This document shows positions 1 through 6,664 of a stretch of 13,718 nt of DNA, piece by piece. Position 1 is the stretch's first letter; each line of letters opens with the position of its first letter. The stretch lies in NCBI GenBank assembly GCA_964641125.1, contig CAZXMO010000075.1:1-13718 (forward strand), written 5' to 3'. This DNA is from JBKHAJ01 sp964641125. GTDB lineage: Bacteria; Spirochaetota; Spirochaetia; SPDA01; CAZSGZ01. The notes beneath the pieces were generated by a model. That model ran no database searches and was not told the DNA's origin. It saw only the letters and a list, made by a program, of their open reading frames with translations. Made by a program: the position numbers and the translations under genes.

Positions 1-239
1 ATCTGTCCGTCCAAGGCAAGAGCGCACATCCGGGCGGAATCTATGCCCGACTTTTCGACAGCAGCCCGAATGCCGTGCAGGACGGCTCTGTAGAAGACCA
101 TTGGGTCCTGCTCCATTCTTCCGGGCCCCGATGCAACGAGACCGGTGTCCCGGTACTCTTCGGCTATAAGACGTCCCGCCGTATCGACTACGGCGGTCTT
201 GATTCCGCTGGTCCCTAAATCCGCCGCAACGAAAAACAT
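1..239 (-). CDS. FGGY-family carbohydrate kinase, N-terminal fragment (runs off the window)
   Basis: This is the first 79 codons of a sugar kinase read on the minus strand from the ATG at 239-237; the rest lies beyond position 1. FGGY kinases phosphorylate sugars or polyols such as xylulose, glycerol or gluconate with ATP in the cytoplasm. The N-terminus MFFVAADLGTSGIKTAVVD carries the D-x-G-T-S-x-x-K phosphate-binding signature of the ASKHA fold, and GRMEQDPMVFY a few strands later matches the family's usual E-Q-D-P block. The start is only 2 nt after the mtlD stop, so the two are almost surely co-transcribed and perhaps translationally coupled. The substrate cannot be read from this fragment. 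Its partner, a polyol-phosphate dehydrogenase, suggests a ketose or pentulose, but that is inference. Confidence 0.9.
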   Translation of the reverse strand, partial: MFFVAADLGTSGIKTAVVDTAGRLIAEEYRDTGLVASGPGRMEQDPMVFYRAVLHGIRAAVEKSGIDSARMCALALDGQ

Positions 240-241
240 CC

Positions 242-1423
242 TTACTCCCGCGGCTTATATCCCCGATAGGCCTCCGCCACGGCGCTGCCGAAATCGGATC
301 GGGGATCTAAGCCGGAGACCTCTTCGAGGGCAGATTCGAGGCCCTTTTCCGCGATGATGTTCTGCAGCTCGACGGCGGCGGGGTCCTCGGGATTATCGTA
401 CCGGTAGGCGGCGCCGCACACCGCCGCGATATTCCGCGGGAATATGCCGTAGTCCATGCACAGCCTGGCGCTCCCGACGAGACGATCCTCAGGAGTGAGC
501 TTACGAAGAGGGTCCCGGGCCACCCGTGTTAGAGGATCGCCGAGCAGGGGATTGCCGAAACGGATTCTTACATCCTTTCGGATTTCGGCGTGCTCGTCGG
601 GGTCGATATCCTCCGGATACCTCTCCACCAAGGCGGCCGCGGTCTCATCCAAGGCCCCGTCGAAGATTGCAAGAAGCTCTTTGTCGTCGAAGGTCTCATG
701 GACGTAGGTATATCCCTCGGGATACCCGAGGTACCCCATGGCGGCGTGGCCCAAGTTATGGGTATAGAGCTTCCGCTCCACCTCGGCACGGAAGTTTTCC
801 GTCCCGATAAGGCCCTCGATGGGGGGTTCGGACGCCCGGGAGGCTTCGGAGTCGTAGGGAAGTTTGTGATAGGAGTCGGCTACCACAAAAAGCGGCCCCT
901 CCTTCTCGAACCGCTTGTCCGGCGCGGGGACCATCCGGGCCACGCTCGTCCCCACAAAGCCGATGTTCGCCTCAGCCCAGGTCCGCTCTTCGGCGGAGAG
1001 GAGCTCGAAAACCGCCGCCTTAAGCAGTTCCCCCGCTCCGAAGATGTTCTCACAGAGATAGATATCGACGGGCCCCCCGTCGACGGCGATCCTTTTCTTG
1101 ATACCCCCGGAGATAAGGGGAGCTATCGCGTCGAGATTCCGTACCCCCACAGCCGTTCCCACGGCCGCGGCCTCGGCGAAGACCTCCGCCGTCCTGCCGA
1201 TGTCTTTCGATTGGACCGCCTCGACCCTGTCGATGGTCATGTCGATCTCGCCCCCCGAATAGGCATCGAGAAGACGGAGAGGATATCTTCCCGCTTTGTT
1301 CAGTAGTTTTACGAGGCCTTCATCGTACTCCACGAAGCATGTCTCATATCCGGCTTCCCAGAAGAGCTGCCCCATAAAGCCCCGTCCGATGTTACCGGCC
1401 CCGAATTGCAGCGCCTGTTTCAT
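242..1423 (-). CDS. mtlD: mannitol-1-phosphate 5-dehydrogenase family protein
   Basis: This 393-residue protein has the length of MtlD, the NAD-dependent enzyme that converts mannitol 1-phosphate to fructose 6-phosphate in the cytoplasm. The Rossmann motif FGAGNIGRGF is at residues 7-16. The polyol dehydrogenase catalytic signature K-x4-N-x2-H is intact as K218, N223 and H226 in KLYTHNLGHAAMGYLG. The block NPLLGDPLTRVARDPLRKL and the C-terminal IIAEKGLESALEEVSGLD also match the family. The ATG at 1423 has a GGGAG ribosome binding site 6 nt upstream. The gene follows the cupin gene by 16 nt and precedes the FGGY kinase by 2 nt. No mannitol PTS gene is in view, so the source of the sugar phosphate is unknown. 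A related polyol-phosphate substrate is possible. Confidence 0.93.
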   Translation of the reverse strand: MKQALQFGAGNIGRGFMGQLFWEAGYETCFVEYDEGLVKLLNKAGRYPLRLLDAYSGGEIDMTIDRVEAVQSKDIGRTAEVFAEAAAVGTAVGVRNLDAIAPLISGGIKKRIAVDGGPVDIYLCENIFGAGELLKAAVFELLSAEERTWAEANIGFVGTSVARMVPAPDKRFEKEGPLFVVADSYHKLPYDSEASRASEPPIEGLIGTENFRAEVERKLYTHNLGHAAMGYLGYPEGYTYVHETFDDKELLAIFDGALDETAAALVERYPEDIDPDEHAEIRKDVRIRFGNPLLGDPLTRVARDPLRKLTPEDRLVGSARLCMDYGIFPRNIAAVCGAAYRYDNPEDPAAVELQNIIAEKGLESALEEVSGLDPRSDFGSAVAEAYRGYKPRE

Positions 1424-1439
1424 AAAATGCTCCCGTCGA

Positions 1440-1796
1440 TCAGCAGGGGGGCTTCGATTCTGCTTCGGCGCCCTTGGGCACTACGCAGATGAATCCGAAT
1501 GGCTCGGTGTCGCTCCCGTTTATCCACTGGTGTTCTTCGTTGCCGGGGACAAATACCGCTACTCCCGGAATCAGCTCCCTCTCGGGGTACTGTCCCTTTA
1601 TCTTTCCTAAACCCTTGACCACGAATACCTCGTGCTCGTGGGGGTGGCTCCCGTAGCTGCTTTGCCCTCCGGGAGGAATCTCCACATAGCGGAGCTCGAA
1701 GTTCGGCGCTCCTTTTTCCTCCGTCAGCATCCAGTAGATCTTGTTACCCGATTTCGTGGTACACATGATGTCGTCGTTGAGATCGGTCATATACAT
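1440..1796 (-). CDS. small single-domain cupin protein
   Basis: This 118-residue protein is one cupin barrel. Motif 1 is seen as SYGSHPHEHEVFVVKGLGKI at about residues 47-66, with the H-P-H-E-H-E metal-ligand pattern. Motif 2 is seen as PGNEEHQWIN at about residues 84-93, supplying the last histidine. Stand-alone cupins of this size can be isomerases, dioxygenases or metal-dependent sugar-binding proteins, and the sequence does not decide between them. The ATG at 1796 is favoured because AGGAG lies 7 nt upstream; an in-frame ATG two codons later is the alternative. It is the first gene of the operon with mtlD and the FGGY kinase, so a role in the same sugar or polyol pathway is inferred. Its promoter must lie in the 40 nt up to 1836 or further upstream, but no convincing -35/-10 pair is visible. 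Confidence 0.85.
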   Translation of the reverse strand: MYMTDLNDDIMCTTKSGNKIYWMLTEEKGAPNFELRYVEIPPGGQSSYGSHPHEHEVFVVKGLGKIKGQYPERELIPGVAVFVPGNEEHQWINGSDTEPFGFICVVPKGAEAESKPPC

Positions 1797-1836
1797 GGTG
1801 ACACTCCTGTATGTAGTTTAGCACCTTTATTGTAAC

Positions 1837-1898
1837 ATGGATTCCCCTTTGCCGCGCGGCGGAACATCACAGAATACCGACCTTTTGATTTCCAGAAC
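1837..1898 (+). other. short open stretch before gap 1, possibly a 5' piece of the P1 peptidase
   Basis: Between the divergent cupin start and the first gap, 62 nt read openly from an ATG as MDSPLPRGGTSQNTDLLISR. The spacing R-G-G then T-D-L-L weakly recalls the RGG-x-P-G-T-R-E-T-D-L-L block that sits near the N-terminus of P1-family peptidases, which would fit the peptidase read after the gap. Against this, no ribosome binding site precedes the ATG, the frame is closed by TAG at 1819-1821, and the usual 40 or so residues before that block are absent. It may be a truncated gene start or plain intergenic DNA. Confidence 0.25.
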
Positions 1899-1998
1899 NN
1901 NNNNNNNNNNNNNNNNNNNNNNNNNNNNNNNNNNNNNNNNNNNNNNNNNNNNNNNNNNNNNNNNNNNNNNNNNNNNNNNNNNNNNNNNNNNNNNNNNN
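1899..1998. other. assembly gap 1 (100 Ns)
   Basis: Exactly 100 N characters. The round number points to a scaffolding placeholder rather than a measured length. The downstream P1 peptidase lacks roughly its first 130 residues (family members are usually near 330 aa), which needs more DNA than 100 nt if the gene is whole. Confidence 0.98.
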
Positions 1999-2599
1999 CT
2001 TCGAGCAGGGGAACAGCGGCGCCGGAGCGGGTGCCGTAGCCGGAGGACTCAAAGCAGGTATCGGTACCGCGAGTATGCTCGTCGGCAACGGGGTTGTAGT
2101 CGGAGCAATTGTCGCGATCAATTCAGGGGGCAGCACGGTCAATCCGGAGACGGGAGAATTCTACGCATCGTTCCTCGAAATCGGTGATGAGTTCGGCGGC
2201 CTCAAAGCTCCCATGGCCTCGATTTCAGAGGGGGATGCCCTTGCACTCGCCTCAGAGCCGGTCAAAAACACGACTATAGCCGTAATTGCGGTCAATGTGG
2301 AACTCACCAAGGCCCAGGCACAAAAGATAGCCGGAATGGCCCACGACGGAATGGCCCGGGCGATTCGTCCGTCCCACACGATGTTCGACGGGGACACCGT
2401 TTTCGTCCTCGGAACGGGTGAGCTCTCTCCCGCGGTATTAGGAGAAGAAGCCGCCTGGGGCTACATGCCCGCGAATATAAACCGGATAGGTTCCGCCGCC
2501 GCGGATACCCTTTCCCGGGCCATTGTTCATGCAATGCTCAACGCCGAAACCGTCGGAGACGTTCAGAGCTACTTGGACAAATATCCGGGCGCACGTTAA
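1999..2599 (+). CDS. P1 family (DmpA/S58-like) self-processing peptidase, C-terminal part
   Basis: The last 199 codons of a peptidase of the DmpA/BapA/ThnT superfamily are visible, reading from codon 2000; the 5' end is in the gap. These enzymes are made as one chain that cuts itself and uses the new N-terminal Ser or Thr as nucleophile to hydrolyse small peptides, amides or esters. Family blocks seen are GNSGAGAGAVAGGLKAGIG, VNPETGEF, and LTKAQAQKIAGMAHDGMARA followed by IRPSHTMFDGDTVFVL. The sequence PVKNTTIAVIAVN contains the expected cleavage point: Asn (codon 2267-2269) then Thr (codon 2270-2272), as in ThnT, where cleavage is Asn|Thr. The protein ends YLDKYPGAR at 2599. It has no signal peptide in the visible part. 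The following gene starts 78 nt downstream after a hairpin, so co-transcription is uncertain. Substrate unknown. Confidence 0.88.
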
Positions 2600-2625
2600 T
2601 TTCCCGTTCCCATGCAGCTGATCTC

Positions 2626-2656
2626 GAGCGGTGACCGGCCATTCCGGTCATCGCTC
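2626..2656 (+). terminator. GC-rich hairpin between the peptidase and phosphoesterase genes
   Basis: The arms GAGCGGTGACCGG (2626-2638) and CCGGTCATCGCTC (2644-2656) pair over 13 positions with one G-U wobble, around a 5-nt loop. It sits 26 nt after the peptidase stop and 21 nt before the next ATG. No T-run follows, so it is at best an atypical terminator; it could also be an attenuator or an mRNA-stabilising structure. Confidence 0.45.
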
Positions 2657-2677
2657 CCAGGGCCGCGCTTAAATACT

Positions 2678-3445
2678 ATGCGTATCGCCGTCTTCTCCGA
2701 CGTCCATGCCAATCCCTACGCTCTCCGGGCCGTCCTCGATGCCCTTGATGCCGAGGGTCCCTTCGACGCGGTGGTCTCGGCGGGCGACGTTTGTCTCGGA
2801 GGAAGCGACGCCGGAGCTTGCATCGATATGCTCACGGACGCAGGAGTTCGGTCGGTATGCGGGAATGCGGATATGTTCGTCTTCGCCCTGCCCGACGATC
2901 CTCCGGCTGAGAAGTACCGTGCCCGGTGGGAGCACACCATAGCCGGCGCCCGATGGGAGGCCGACCGGATGGGTACGTCCCGCCTGGAAGTCCTAAAAGA
3001 TTTTCCTTTCTCCCTCCGGTTCTCCCCTACCGGCCGTCCGGAAGAAGACCTGCTCGTTGTCCATGCGAATCCGAAGGAGGTCTTGACTCACATACTCCCG
3101 CCCGTGGACGTCCAGGATCGACTTCTCGGCGGGGTGTTTCAGAAGGACGATTCCCCGGAGCTCACCGGAGTGATAGACGGCGCCGAAGCGGATAGTGTGG
3201 CTTATGGTCACTTCCACTATAGCTCGGAGCGGATCGTAGGGGACCTGCATCTCGTCAACGTAGCCTCGGTTGGAGCGAGCGTCTTTGATTCCGACCTGCG
3301 TGCCCGTTACACTGTCCTCACCTACCGGAACGGTTGGGAGGTAGAGCGCCGGTTTGTCGAGTACGACTACCGGCGGGAAGCACAGGCGATTCTCGACAGC
3401 GATATGCCGGGAAGAGAAAAAACGGCGGCCCTGTACGACGCTTGA
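2678..3445 (+). CDS. calcineurin-like metallophosphoesterase (YfcE/MJ0936-type)
   Basis: From the ATG at 2678 this is a 255-residue cytoplasmic phosphoesterase with the two-metal calcineurin-like core. Visible ligands are D8 and H10 in FSDVHANPYAL, D37 in SAGDVCLGG, N63 in CGNADMF, a histidine in VVHANPKEV, and the final G-H-x-H as YGHFHYSS. The third motif reads GNAD instead of GNHD, so the catalytic histidine position carries alanine, as it does in some YfcE-like subgroups. Such proteins hydrolyse phosphodiesters or nucleotides; the substrate here is unknown. The reading frame stays open upstream to an ATG at 2612, but the extra 22 residues fall on the hairpin and look non-coding, while MRIAVFSDVHAN is the normal family N-terminus. 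No good ribosome binding site precedes 2678. An AT-rich stretch follows before the next gene. Confidence 0.88.
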   Translation: MRIAVFSDVHANPYALRAVLDALDAEGPFDAVVSAGDVCLGGSDAGACIDMLTDAGVRSVCGNADMFVFALPDDPPAEKYRARWEHTIAGARWEADRMGTSRLEVLKDFPFSLRFSPTGRPEEDLLVVHANPKEVLTHILPPVDVQDRLLGGVFQKDDSPELTGVIDGAEADSVAYGHFHYSSERIVGDLHLVNVASVGASVFDSDLRARYTVLTYRNGWEVERRFVEYDYRREAQAILDSDMPGREKTAALYDA

Positions 3446-3523
3446 ATCCCGCGATTCTCCTTGCTCCAGCGACTCCTTCTCAGTAGTTTTTAGTTATTGT
3501 TTTATGGAGGATGTAAAAATAGT

Positions 3524-4008
3524 ATGAAATTCAAAGATCGACGGGAAGGTGGAAAGAGACTTGCCGAACACCTATCGGATTACGCTAATAGGAATGACGT
3601 GATAGTTATAGGTCTCCCCCGGGGAGGGGTTCCCGTTGCCGATGAGATAGCTAAGAAATTGAACGCCCCCTTAGATGTTTTTCTAGTTCGTAAGATCGGT
3701 GTCCCCGGTCAGGAAGAACTCGCCATGGGGGCGATAGCCTCAGGCGGCGGCAGGGTCTTGAACTCCAATATCGTAGAGAGTCTCAAGATCTCGGAGGACG
3801 ATATCCGGAGAGTAGAGAAAAAGGAACGGGAAGAGCTCGAGCGGCGGGAAAGGGAGTTTCGCGGCGACCGGGGAGAGCTCGATGTCCGGAACAAAAAAGT
3901 GATCATAGTCGACGACGGCCTCGCCACCGGGTCGAGCATGCGTGCGGCTGTCACCGCTTTCAAAGACTTGAGTCCCAAGGAGGTAGTGGTCGCGGTTCCC
4001 TCAGCGGC
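3524..4008 (+). CDS. phosphoribosyltransferase-like protein (COG1926-type), 3' end lost in gap
   Basis: The first 161 residues of a type I PRTase-fold protein are visible before gap 2. The PRPP-binding loop is clear as KVIIVDDGLATGSSM at residues 125-139, and IGLPRGGVPVADEIA (29-43) and RKIGVPGQEELAMGAIA (56-72) match the predicted phosphoribosyltransferases of COG1926. A charged helical insert (residues 94-118, rich in E, R and K) lies between. The family usually has about 215-230 residues, so some 55-65 are missing. A TTG at 3497 would extend the frame, but ATG 3524 is preferred because GGAGG at 3506-3510 precedes it (spacing 13, rather long) and the family begins like MKFKDRREGGKRLAE. Members often sit near esterase or stress genes; no such partner is seen here. 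Substrate unknown. Confidence 0.88.
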
Positions 4009-4108
4009 NNNNNNNNNNNNNNNNNNNNNNNNNNNNNNNNNNNNNNNNNNNNNNNNNNNNNNNNNNNNNNNNNNNNNNNNNNNNNNNNNNNNNNNNNNNN
4101 NNNNNNNN
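4009..4108. other. assembly gap 2 (100 Ns)
   Basis: Another run of exactly 100 Ns, again likely a placeholder. It separates a phosphoribosyltransferase that lacks its end from a DUF4143 ATPase that lacks its start. If both genes are intact the true gap must be well over 1 kb. Confidence 0.98.
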
Positions 4109-4392
4109 GGCAAAGAAACTGGTCGTCTTCGTTCATGGGACCGGGAGAAGTCGATTTTATCGTAACCGAAAATTTAAAGCCTATACGTTTTATCGAGGCG
4201 AAATGGAGTGACGCACCGATTCCTAAAGCCCTCATATACATGATAAAGAAATTTTCCGGAACAGAAGGATATCAAATCCATTTCTCCGAAAAAAAAGATT
4301 TTATGAGTCCGGAAGGTATCCGAGTGATGCCGGGAGCCATTGCAGAATCTCCTCTTTCCGCTATCATTAAAGTATGGAACTCGTCCAGCTGA
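4109..4392 (+). CDS. C-terminal end of an AAA-type ATPase with DUF4143
   Basis: The frame starting at codon 4111 runs out of the gap and ends at TGA 4392, giving about 93 residues. It reads GPGEVDFIVTENLKPIRFIE, then AKWSDAPIPKALIYMIKKF, then SEKKDFMSPEGIRVMPG. This is the E-V-D-F...I-E-x-K-W nuclease-like end of DUF4143, which follows an AAA domain in a large family of bacterial ATPases of about 380-400 residues (COG1373). The ATG at 4135 is internal and not the real start. Base composition is more AT-rich than in the neighbours, which would fit a transferred gene. It overlaps the next gene by 19 nt. The ATPase part is not visible, so whether the gene is intact is unknown. Function of the family is poorly defined. 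Confidence 0.8.
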
Positions 4393-5369
4393 TCCTGCTC
4401 ATCTTCTTTTTTATATTCTTGTCCGGCGTTATGGCATTGACGGATGCCGCCGTTTTGAGCGTCTCCGCCGCGGAAATCGAGACCATGGTCAAACGACGGA
4501 AGCGGGGAGCGGCGGCCCTGAAAAAAGTCTATGGCCACATCACCCGGGGGGTGGTCGTTATCGTCGCTTTTACCAACACCGTCAATGTCTTCGGACCGAT
4601 TATCGTCGGACAGAAGGCCGTCGATATATACGGAGATCCCATTATCGGAATCATTACCGCGGTGCTTACCTTCGGAACGATCATATTCTCGGAGATAATA
4701 CCGAAGTCCTTAGGGGTCCATTATGCGCCGAAGATAAGCAGGGCCGCTGCGCCGCTGATCCTCGTCTTTACCTACGTTCTCTTCCCTTTAGTCGTCCTTC
4801 TCGAGATCATCTCCAAGCTGATGCAGCGAGGGACCCGCAGGGTCGGCACCGAGGAACAGATCCGCTCCCTAGTCAGGCTCGGCTCGGCCTCCGGGTATAT
4901 CGCCAAGGAGGAGGACAAAATCATTCACCGGGTCTTCATCCTCAACGATCGGACCGCCGGCGAGATGATGACGCCTTTCGGCCGGGCCGCCGTCCTCGAT
5001 AGGTCTACTCGGATCAAAGACGCCGTCACGTTTATCCGGGATAAGCGGTACAGCCGCTATCCGGTTGTCGAGGAGGCGGACGGCAAATCCGGCCGAGCCG
5101 GAGAAAAACGAGGAATAGTCGGGACCGTCCTTGCCGCTGACATCTTCGAGCACGCCCTCTTCGAGGAACGAGGGAGCACCGTCGGGGATATTATGTCTCC
5201 GCCGATCTTCGTAGACGCCGCGGAGACCGCCGACGATATCATGCTCCAATTCAAGCGTGAGCGGAAGCACATGGCGATTGTCCGCCGCGGCGTTACTCCC
5301 TTCGGGGTGGTTACTTTCGAGGATATTTTGGAAGAGCTCGTAGGCGAAATCGAAGACGAGCGGGATTGA
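4374..5369 (+). CDS. CNNM/DUF21 membrane protein with CBS pair (hemolysin C/CorC-like)
   Basis: This 331-residue inner-membrane protein has the DUF21 (CNNM) transmembrane domain followed by a CBS pair. Hydrophobic segments lie at about residues 3-23, 57-80, 90-109 and 125-147. The hallmark FSEIIPKSLGVHYAPK is at 105-120, and the CBS part starts at GEMMTPFGRAAVLD (196-209) and ends TFEDILEELVGEIED. The usual C-terminal CorC/HlyC transporter-associated domain is missing, since the protein stops right after the second CBS; short forms like this exist. CNNM proteins are linked to Mg2+/Co2+ or Na+-coupled Mg2+ efflux. The start MELVQLILLIFF is typical, although no clear ribosome binding site is seen and the gene overlaps the ATPase end by 19 nt, which suggests translational coupling. 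It is followed 5 nt later by a CDF metal transporter, so a shared metal role is likely. Confidence 0.88.
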   Translation: MELVQLILLIFFFIFLSGVMALTDAAVLSVSAAEIETMVKRRKRGAAALKKVYGHITRGVVVIVAFTNTVNVFGPIIVGQKAVDIYGDPIIGIITAVLTFGTIIFSEIIPKSLGVHYAPKISRAAAPLILVFTYVLFPLVVLLEIISKLMQRGTRRVGTEEQIRSLVRLGSASGYIAKEEDKIIHRVFILNDRTAGEMMTPFGRAAVLDRSTRIKDAVTFIRDKRYSRYPVVEEADGKSGRAGEKRGIVGTVLAADIFEHALFEERGSTVGDIMSPPIFVDAAETADDIMLQFKRERKHMAIVRRGVTPFGVVTFEDILEELVGEIEDERD

Positions 5370-5374
5370 ACCCT

Positions 5375-6625
5375 ATGGTGGAAAAAGAAGATATTCAAAT
5401 ACGCAGGATGATGCTTGCGGCGTTTCTCCTCAATCTCGGTCTCGCCGTTATGAAAGGGATCCTCGCAGTTAGGTCGGACAGCCTCGCGATTACCGCGAGC
5501 GTCGTCGACTCGGCGACCGACTGTTTCGCATCATTAGCCGTATATATTGGCGTCAGACTCTCAACCCGCAAGAGCGAACGGTTTCCTCTCGGTCTGTACA
5601 AGATCGAAAACGTGATCTCCGTGGTCATAGCGATTTTCATCTTTTTCGCCGGCTACGAGATAGCCCGGGAAATAATCTTTTCTCCCGGAGGCGGACCGGG
5701 GGAGATTACCGTTACCACAGTAATGCTCTTAGGAGGGGCTTCCGTTTCCATCTTTATCTTCGGCCGGATCGCCGTTCTGCTCGGGAAACGGACCGGATCT
5801 CCCGCCCTGATCGCGGAGGGGAAGCACAGGCATGTCGACTTCCTCTCTTCCGTTGTTGTGCTGATTTCTTCCCTCCTCGCCTATTTCGGTTTAGATTTTT
5901 CTTTCCGGGGTATCGGAATCGACGAGGTTGCCGCCGGGATCGTTCTCGTCTTTATCGGCAAGGCGGGATGGGAGCTCCTTTCCGACGGTATGCGTGTTCT
6001 CCTCGATGCCTCGGTCGACCATTCCGCCTTGGCGGAGGTAAGAGAGATAATCGAAGGCGAACCGGCGGTGGCGAATGTTTCGCGTCTCCTCGGCAGAAAC
6101 GCGGGCAGATACAGGTTCATCCAAGCGATCATCGAGCTTCGAACGGGGGACCTGCAGAAGGCGCATCTCATTACCGATCGTATCGAAGAAAAAATTACGG
6201 AAAGAATAAAGAACGTCGAACGGGTAGTAATCCATTACGAGCCGCTCAAGAAGCGTGTCTTACTTCTCGCGGTCCCGGCCGATTCCGACCGGCAAACCGT
6301 TTCATCCCACTTCGGCGAGGCGGACTTGTTCCTGTTCGCGGAATACAACCGGGAAGAACAGAGGTTCGAATCGCACTCCTTCCTTGAGAACCCTTATCCG
6401 GATATCGGAAAAGGGAAGGGACTCAAGGTCGCCGAATGGCTGGTAGAGCAGGGAGTCGATCGTGTCGGGGTCAAGGAGGATCTCGTCGATAAAGGACCGG
6501 GATACGTCTTCAGAGATGCCGGGATATCGATACACATAACTGAACAGACCGGCATAGATGCCGTACTCGACGAGCTCGTGCCTGAAGAGTCTTCATACAA
6601 AGGAACACAGAAGAACGGCGAGTAG
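5375..6625 (+). CDS. cation diffusion facilitator fused to a NifX/NifB-type (DiNase Fe-Mo-Co) domain
   Basis: From ATG 5375 this is 416 residues in three parts. Residues 10-210 form the six-helix CDF transporter with its metal site: D45 and D49 (ASVVDSATD) and H151 and D155 (KHRHVDF). Residues 215-290 are the cytoplasmic CDF domain. Residues 294-401 (RVLLLAVPADSD..., SSHFGEADLFLF, GKGLKVAEWLVEQGVDRV) look like the dinitrogenase iron-molybdenum cofactor domain found in NifX, NafY and NifB. CDF proteins export Zn, Fe, Mn or similar ions against protons. The added domain may sense or bind a metal or Fe-S species; that is inference. A TTG at 5366 could start the frame, overlapping the upstream stop; ATG 5375 has a weak GCGGGA upstream. 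The gene is almost contiguous with the CNNM gene, and a hairpin follows the stop. Confidence 0.9.
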   Translation: MVEKEDIQIRRMMLAAFLLNLGLAVMKGILAVRSDSLAITASVVDSATDCFASLAVYIGVRLSTRKSERFPLGLYKIENVISVVIAIFIFFAGYEIAREIIFSPGGGPGEITVTTVMLLGGASVSIFIFGRIAVLLGKRTGSPALIAEGKHRHVDFLSSVVVLISSLLAYFGLDFSFRGIGIDEVAAGIVLVFIGKAGWELLSDGMRVLLDASVDHSALAEVREIIEGEPAVANVSRLLGRNAGRYRFIQAIIELRTGDLQKAHLITDRIEEKITERIKNVERVVIHYEPLKKRVLLLAVPADSDRQTVSSHFGEADLFLFAEYNREEQRFESHSFLENPYPDIGKGKGLKVAEWLVEQGVDRVGVKEDLVDKGPGYVFRDAGISIHITEQTGIDAVLDELVPEESSYKGTQKNGE

Positions 6626-6656
6626 AAAAGGTGAGCCGGCTTCACGCCGGCCCACC
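6624..6656 (-). terminator. Rho-independent terminator of the lipoprotein gene
   Basis: Read on the minus strand, GGTGGGCCGGC pairs with GCCGGCTCACC (6656-6646 and 6640-6630) through 10 Watson-Crick pairs and one G-U, with loop GTGAA, and is followed by CTTTTCT. It starts 8 nt after the lipoprotein stop. On the plus strand the same hairpin lies just after the CDF stop but has an A-C mismatch and no T-run, so it mainly serves the minus-strand gene. Confidence 0.8.
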
Positions 6657-6664
6657 CTATTCAT

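Noticed and set aside
590..1306. Long plus-strand reading frame of 238 codons
   Set aside because: It is the antisense of mtlD, which has full family motifs; the antisense product shows no recognisable domain and no ribosome binding site.
1837..1898. Start of a PrpF-like protein (R-G-G-T-S motif)
   Set aside because: Only five residues match and the following residues lack the K-G-x-F-F continuation; a P1 peptidase piece or intergenic DNA fits at least as well.
2612..2677. Extended N-terminus of the metallophosphoesterase
   Set aside because: The added 22 residues fall on the GC-rich hairpin and precede the normal family N-terminus.
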